Shown here piece by piece: positions 16,131 to 17,507 of a stretch of 17,507 nucleotides of DNA. Position 1 is the stretch's first letter; each line of letters opens with the position of its first letter. Source of the DNA: Zymomonas sp. GTDB lineage: Bacteria; Pseudomonadota; Alphaproteobacteria; Sphingomonadales; Sphingomonadaceae. The DNA lies in contig JAIYAJ010000130.1 of NCBI GenBank assembly GCA_027489105.1, positions 1 through 17,507 on the forward strand, given 5' to 3'. The translations under genes were made by a program, and so were the position numbers. The notes under the pieces are model-generated. The model was not told the DNA's origin, made no database searches, and was given only the letters and a program-made list of their open reading frames with translations.

Positions 16131-16688
16131 TCACTCTATGACTATCTGGGTGGTGCCGCCATTGGAAACAAGGGCGCCGCCACTCGGATTGAGTTCATGG
16201 ATCTGCCAGTTGAGCATCCCGGCAAAGATCAGCCAGGCGAGATACGGGAGCATCAATATCCCCGCAACCGGCCGAATCCGCCAGAAAAGCCAGGTCGCGG
16301 CGGACGCCCACAGAAAGATGAAGAGGATCAGCCCGAAGGCCAGCATGATCCTGTGCATGGCGAAAAACACCGGCGACCAGGCCAGATTGAGTCCCAGCTG
16401 GATCAGGAACAGCGTGACCGCAACGCCGCGGCCCTTCGCGCCACGGGCATTGAGGATCATCGATAAGGCAACGCCCATCAGGATATAGAGGATCGTCCAG
16501 GCCAGGCCGAACGCCCAGCCGGGTGGCATCAGCGCCGGCTTTTCCAGCATGTCGTACCACGGATTGCCCATGCCCGCTCCCGACCCCCGGCCGGACACCG
16601 TACCCAGCAGGACGATCGCCGGCACCGTCACCAGCGCCCAGCGTATCCAGGACATCCGCAACTGGCCCGCTGATGCGATCTCACCCAT
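16131..16688 (-). CDS. tspO: TspO/MBR family protein (tryptophan-rich sensory protein)
   Basis: This 185-aa membrane protein has five predicted hydrophobic segments (about 12-30, 57-79, 88-110, 115-137 and 141-163). Motifs are NPWYDMLEKPALMPPGW (42-58), NLAWSPVFF (101-109) and LPYLAWLIFAGMLNWQIHEL (147-166), all characteristic of TspO. Family members bind porphyrins and, in Rhodobacter, modulate pigment gene expression in response to oxygen. The actual role here is not known. The C-terminus is unusually long and polar after the last segment (NPSGGALVSNGGTTQIVIE). The ATG at 16688 has GAGGAG seven bases upstream, inside the tlyA coding region. The start overlaps the tlyA stop by eight bases, so translation is likely coupled. 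Confidence 0.93.
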   Translation of the reverse strand: MGEIASAGQLRMSWIRWALVTVPAIVLLGTVSGRGSGAGMGNPWYDMLEKPALMPPGWAFGLAWTILYILMGVALSMILNARGAKGRGVAVTLFLIQLGLNLAWSPVFFAMHRIMLAFGLILFIFLWASAATWLFWRIRPVAGILMLPYLAWLIFAGMLNWQIHELNPSGGALVSNGGTTQIVIE

Positions 16689-17436
16689 CACTCTGCTCCT
16701 CGCCGGCGCGAACCGCGCCGATCAGAAATTCGACATTGCCTTCGGGGCCGGTGATCGGGCTGCGCTCGATTCCCTCCACGGCCCAGCCTTGCGTCTCTAT
16801 CCACGCCCGGACCTCGGCACAAACGCGCTCATGCACGGTGCCATCCCTGATCACCCCGCCCTTGCCCACTTCTTCGCGGCCGGCCTCGAACTGCGGCTTG
16901 ATCAGCGCCACCAGCCGACCGCCGGTCCGCACGAACGACAAGGCCGCAGGCAGGACCTTGGCGAGCGAAATGAAGCTGGCATCGCATACGACGATGTCGA
17001 TCGGCTCGGGGATATGCCCGGGGGTCAGGTGCCGCGCATTGGTCTGCTCCAGCACCACCACGCGGGGATCGGAGCGCAGTTTCCAGGCCAGTTGGTTCGT
17101 CCCGGAGTCGACAGCATAGACGCGCGACGCCCCGCCGGTGAGCAGCACATCGGTAAAGCCGCCCGTCGACGAGCCGACGTCGATGGCGACGGCGCCCTCC
17201 GGCGACCAGCCGAAATGGGAAAGGCCATGTGCCAGCTTGATCCCCCCGCGCGACACCCAGGGATGATCGCGTCCCCGCACCTCCAGCGGCGCATCGAGCT
17301 TCATCGCCTGCCCCGCCTTCTCGATCTTGCGCTCACCCGAAAAGACCAGCCCCGCGAGGATCATGGCCTGCGCCCGCGACCGGCTCTCGACGAGGCCGCG
17401 ATCCACGAGCAATTGATCGGCGCGGGTGGTGGACAA
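16681..17436 (-). CDS. tlyA: TlyA family rRNA (cytidine-2'-O)-methyltransferase
   Basis: This is an S4-domain plus FtsJ/RrmJ-type methyltransferase of 251 aa. TlyA proteins 2'-O-methylate cytidines in 16S and, in some species, 23S rRNA; the haemolysin name is historical. The S4 domain occupies about residues 3-60 (TRADQLLVDRGLVESRSRAQ), followed by WVSRGGIKL (60-68), the SAM motif IDVGSSTGGFTD (85-96), VCDASFISL (150-158) and LIKPQFEAG (178-186). D151 and K180 fit the catalytic set. No start has a good ribosome site: TTG at 17436 gives MSTTRADQLLV, matching the family N-terminus, whereas the frame stays open to TTG 17466. It lies just downstream of a tRNA and may be co-transcribed with it. 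Confidence 0.9.
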   Translation of the reverse strand: MSTTRADQLLVDRGLVESRSRAQAMILAGLVFSGERKIEKAGQAMKLDAPLEVRGRDHPWVSRGGIKLAHGLSHFGWSPEGAVAIDVGSSTGGFTDVLLTGGASRVYAVDSGTNQLAWKLRSDPRVVVLEQTNARHLTPGHIPEPIDIVVCDASFISLAKVLPAALSFVRTGGRLVALIKPQFEAGREEVGKGGVIRDGTVHERVCAEVRAWIETQGWAVEGIERSPITGPEGNVEFLIGAVRAGEEQSDG

Positions 17437-17474
17437 TCTGACCAAACCTGAGGAGAGGCGTCGCAACGCTGATC

Positions 17475-17507
17475 TGGTGGGCGGTGACGGGCTCGAACCG
17501 CCGACCC
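17475..17507 (-). tRNA. tRNA 3' half (probably tRNA-Val), cut by window edge
   Basis: Read on the minus strand, the end of the window gives a T-arm (GGCGG-TTCGAGC-CCGTC, five pairs with one G-U) followed by acceptor strand ACCGCCC, discriminator A and an encoded CCA at 17477-17475. The anticodon is beyond the edge. The variable-loop and T-arm string GGGTCGGCGGTTCGA is very like bacterial tRNA-Val, but other isotypes are possible. It precedes tlyA in the same direction. Confidence 0.85.

Noticed and set aside
17475..17507. tRNA 3' end as an integration site for a mobile element
   Set aside because: No integrase, direct repeat of the tRNA end or change in composition was seen in this window; adjacent tlyA, tspO and ubiK are core genes.

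Overview
The window looks like a chromosomal segment of a GC-rich alphaproteobacterium, most likely a sphingomonad (Sphingomonadales). The grounds are codon and base usage, the tlyA-tspO-ubiK-ybjN-like-proC neighbourhood, Caulobacter-like GCTA promoter elements and the general protein style; this placement is inference from reading, not from a search. No insertion sequence, integrase, phage gene, CRISPR array or rRNA was seen.

Left part (1-5184, all minus strand): the truncated 3' side of egtB (ergothioneine synthesis) lies at the window edge. Upstream of it is a compact envelope-lipid operon in the order ydbH, ynbE, ydbL. YdbH is a 1054-aa AsmA-like inner-membrane bridge protein, YnbE a small lipoprotein and YdbL a periplasmic DUF1318 protein. 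In E. coli these three proteins form one of the systems that carry phospholipid to the outer membrane.

Middle part (5185-14418, all plus strand): a palindrome-rich divergent promoter region precedes a two-gene block. It encodes a 590-aa protein with a degenerate methyltransferase core and a helical-repeat C-terminus, then a 702-aa three-domain protein joining an FkbM methyltransferase, a 2-oxoglutarate/Fe(II) oxygenase-like domain and a second class I methyltransferase. This block is followed by a KdsD/KpsF arabinose-5-phosphate isomerase, radC, purB, and a GT2 glycosyltransferase whose stop overlaps the start of a sulfotransferase. The carbohydrate-type genes (methyltransferases, oxygenase, isomerase, glycosyltransferase, sulfotransferase) suggest synthesis and decoration of a surface glycan, interrupted by the housekeeping genes radC and purB.

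Right part (14421-17507, all minus strand): this contains proC, a YbjN-domain protein, ubiK (ubiquinone synthesis accessory factor), tspO, tlyA (rRNA 2'-O-methyltransferase, S4 plus FtsJ-like) and, at the edge, the 3' half of a tRNA gene, probably tRNA-Val. The plus and minus blocks converge at a perfect 16-bp palindrome that contains both stop codons. The most unusual content is the 5423-9314 pair, especially the triple-domain fusion.
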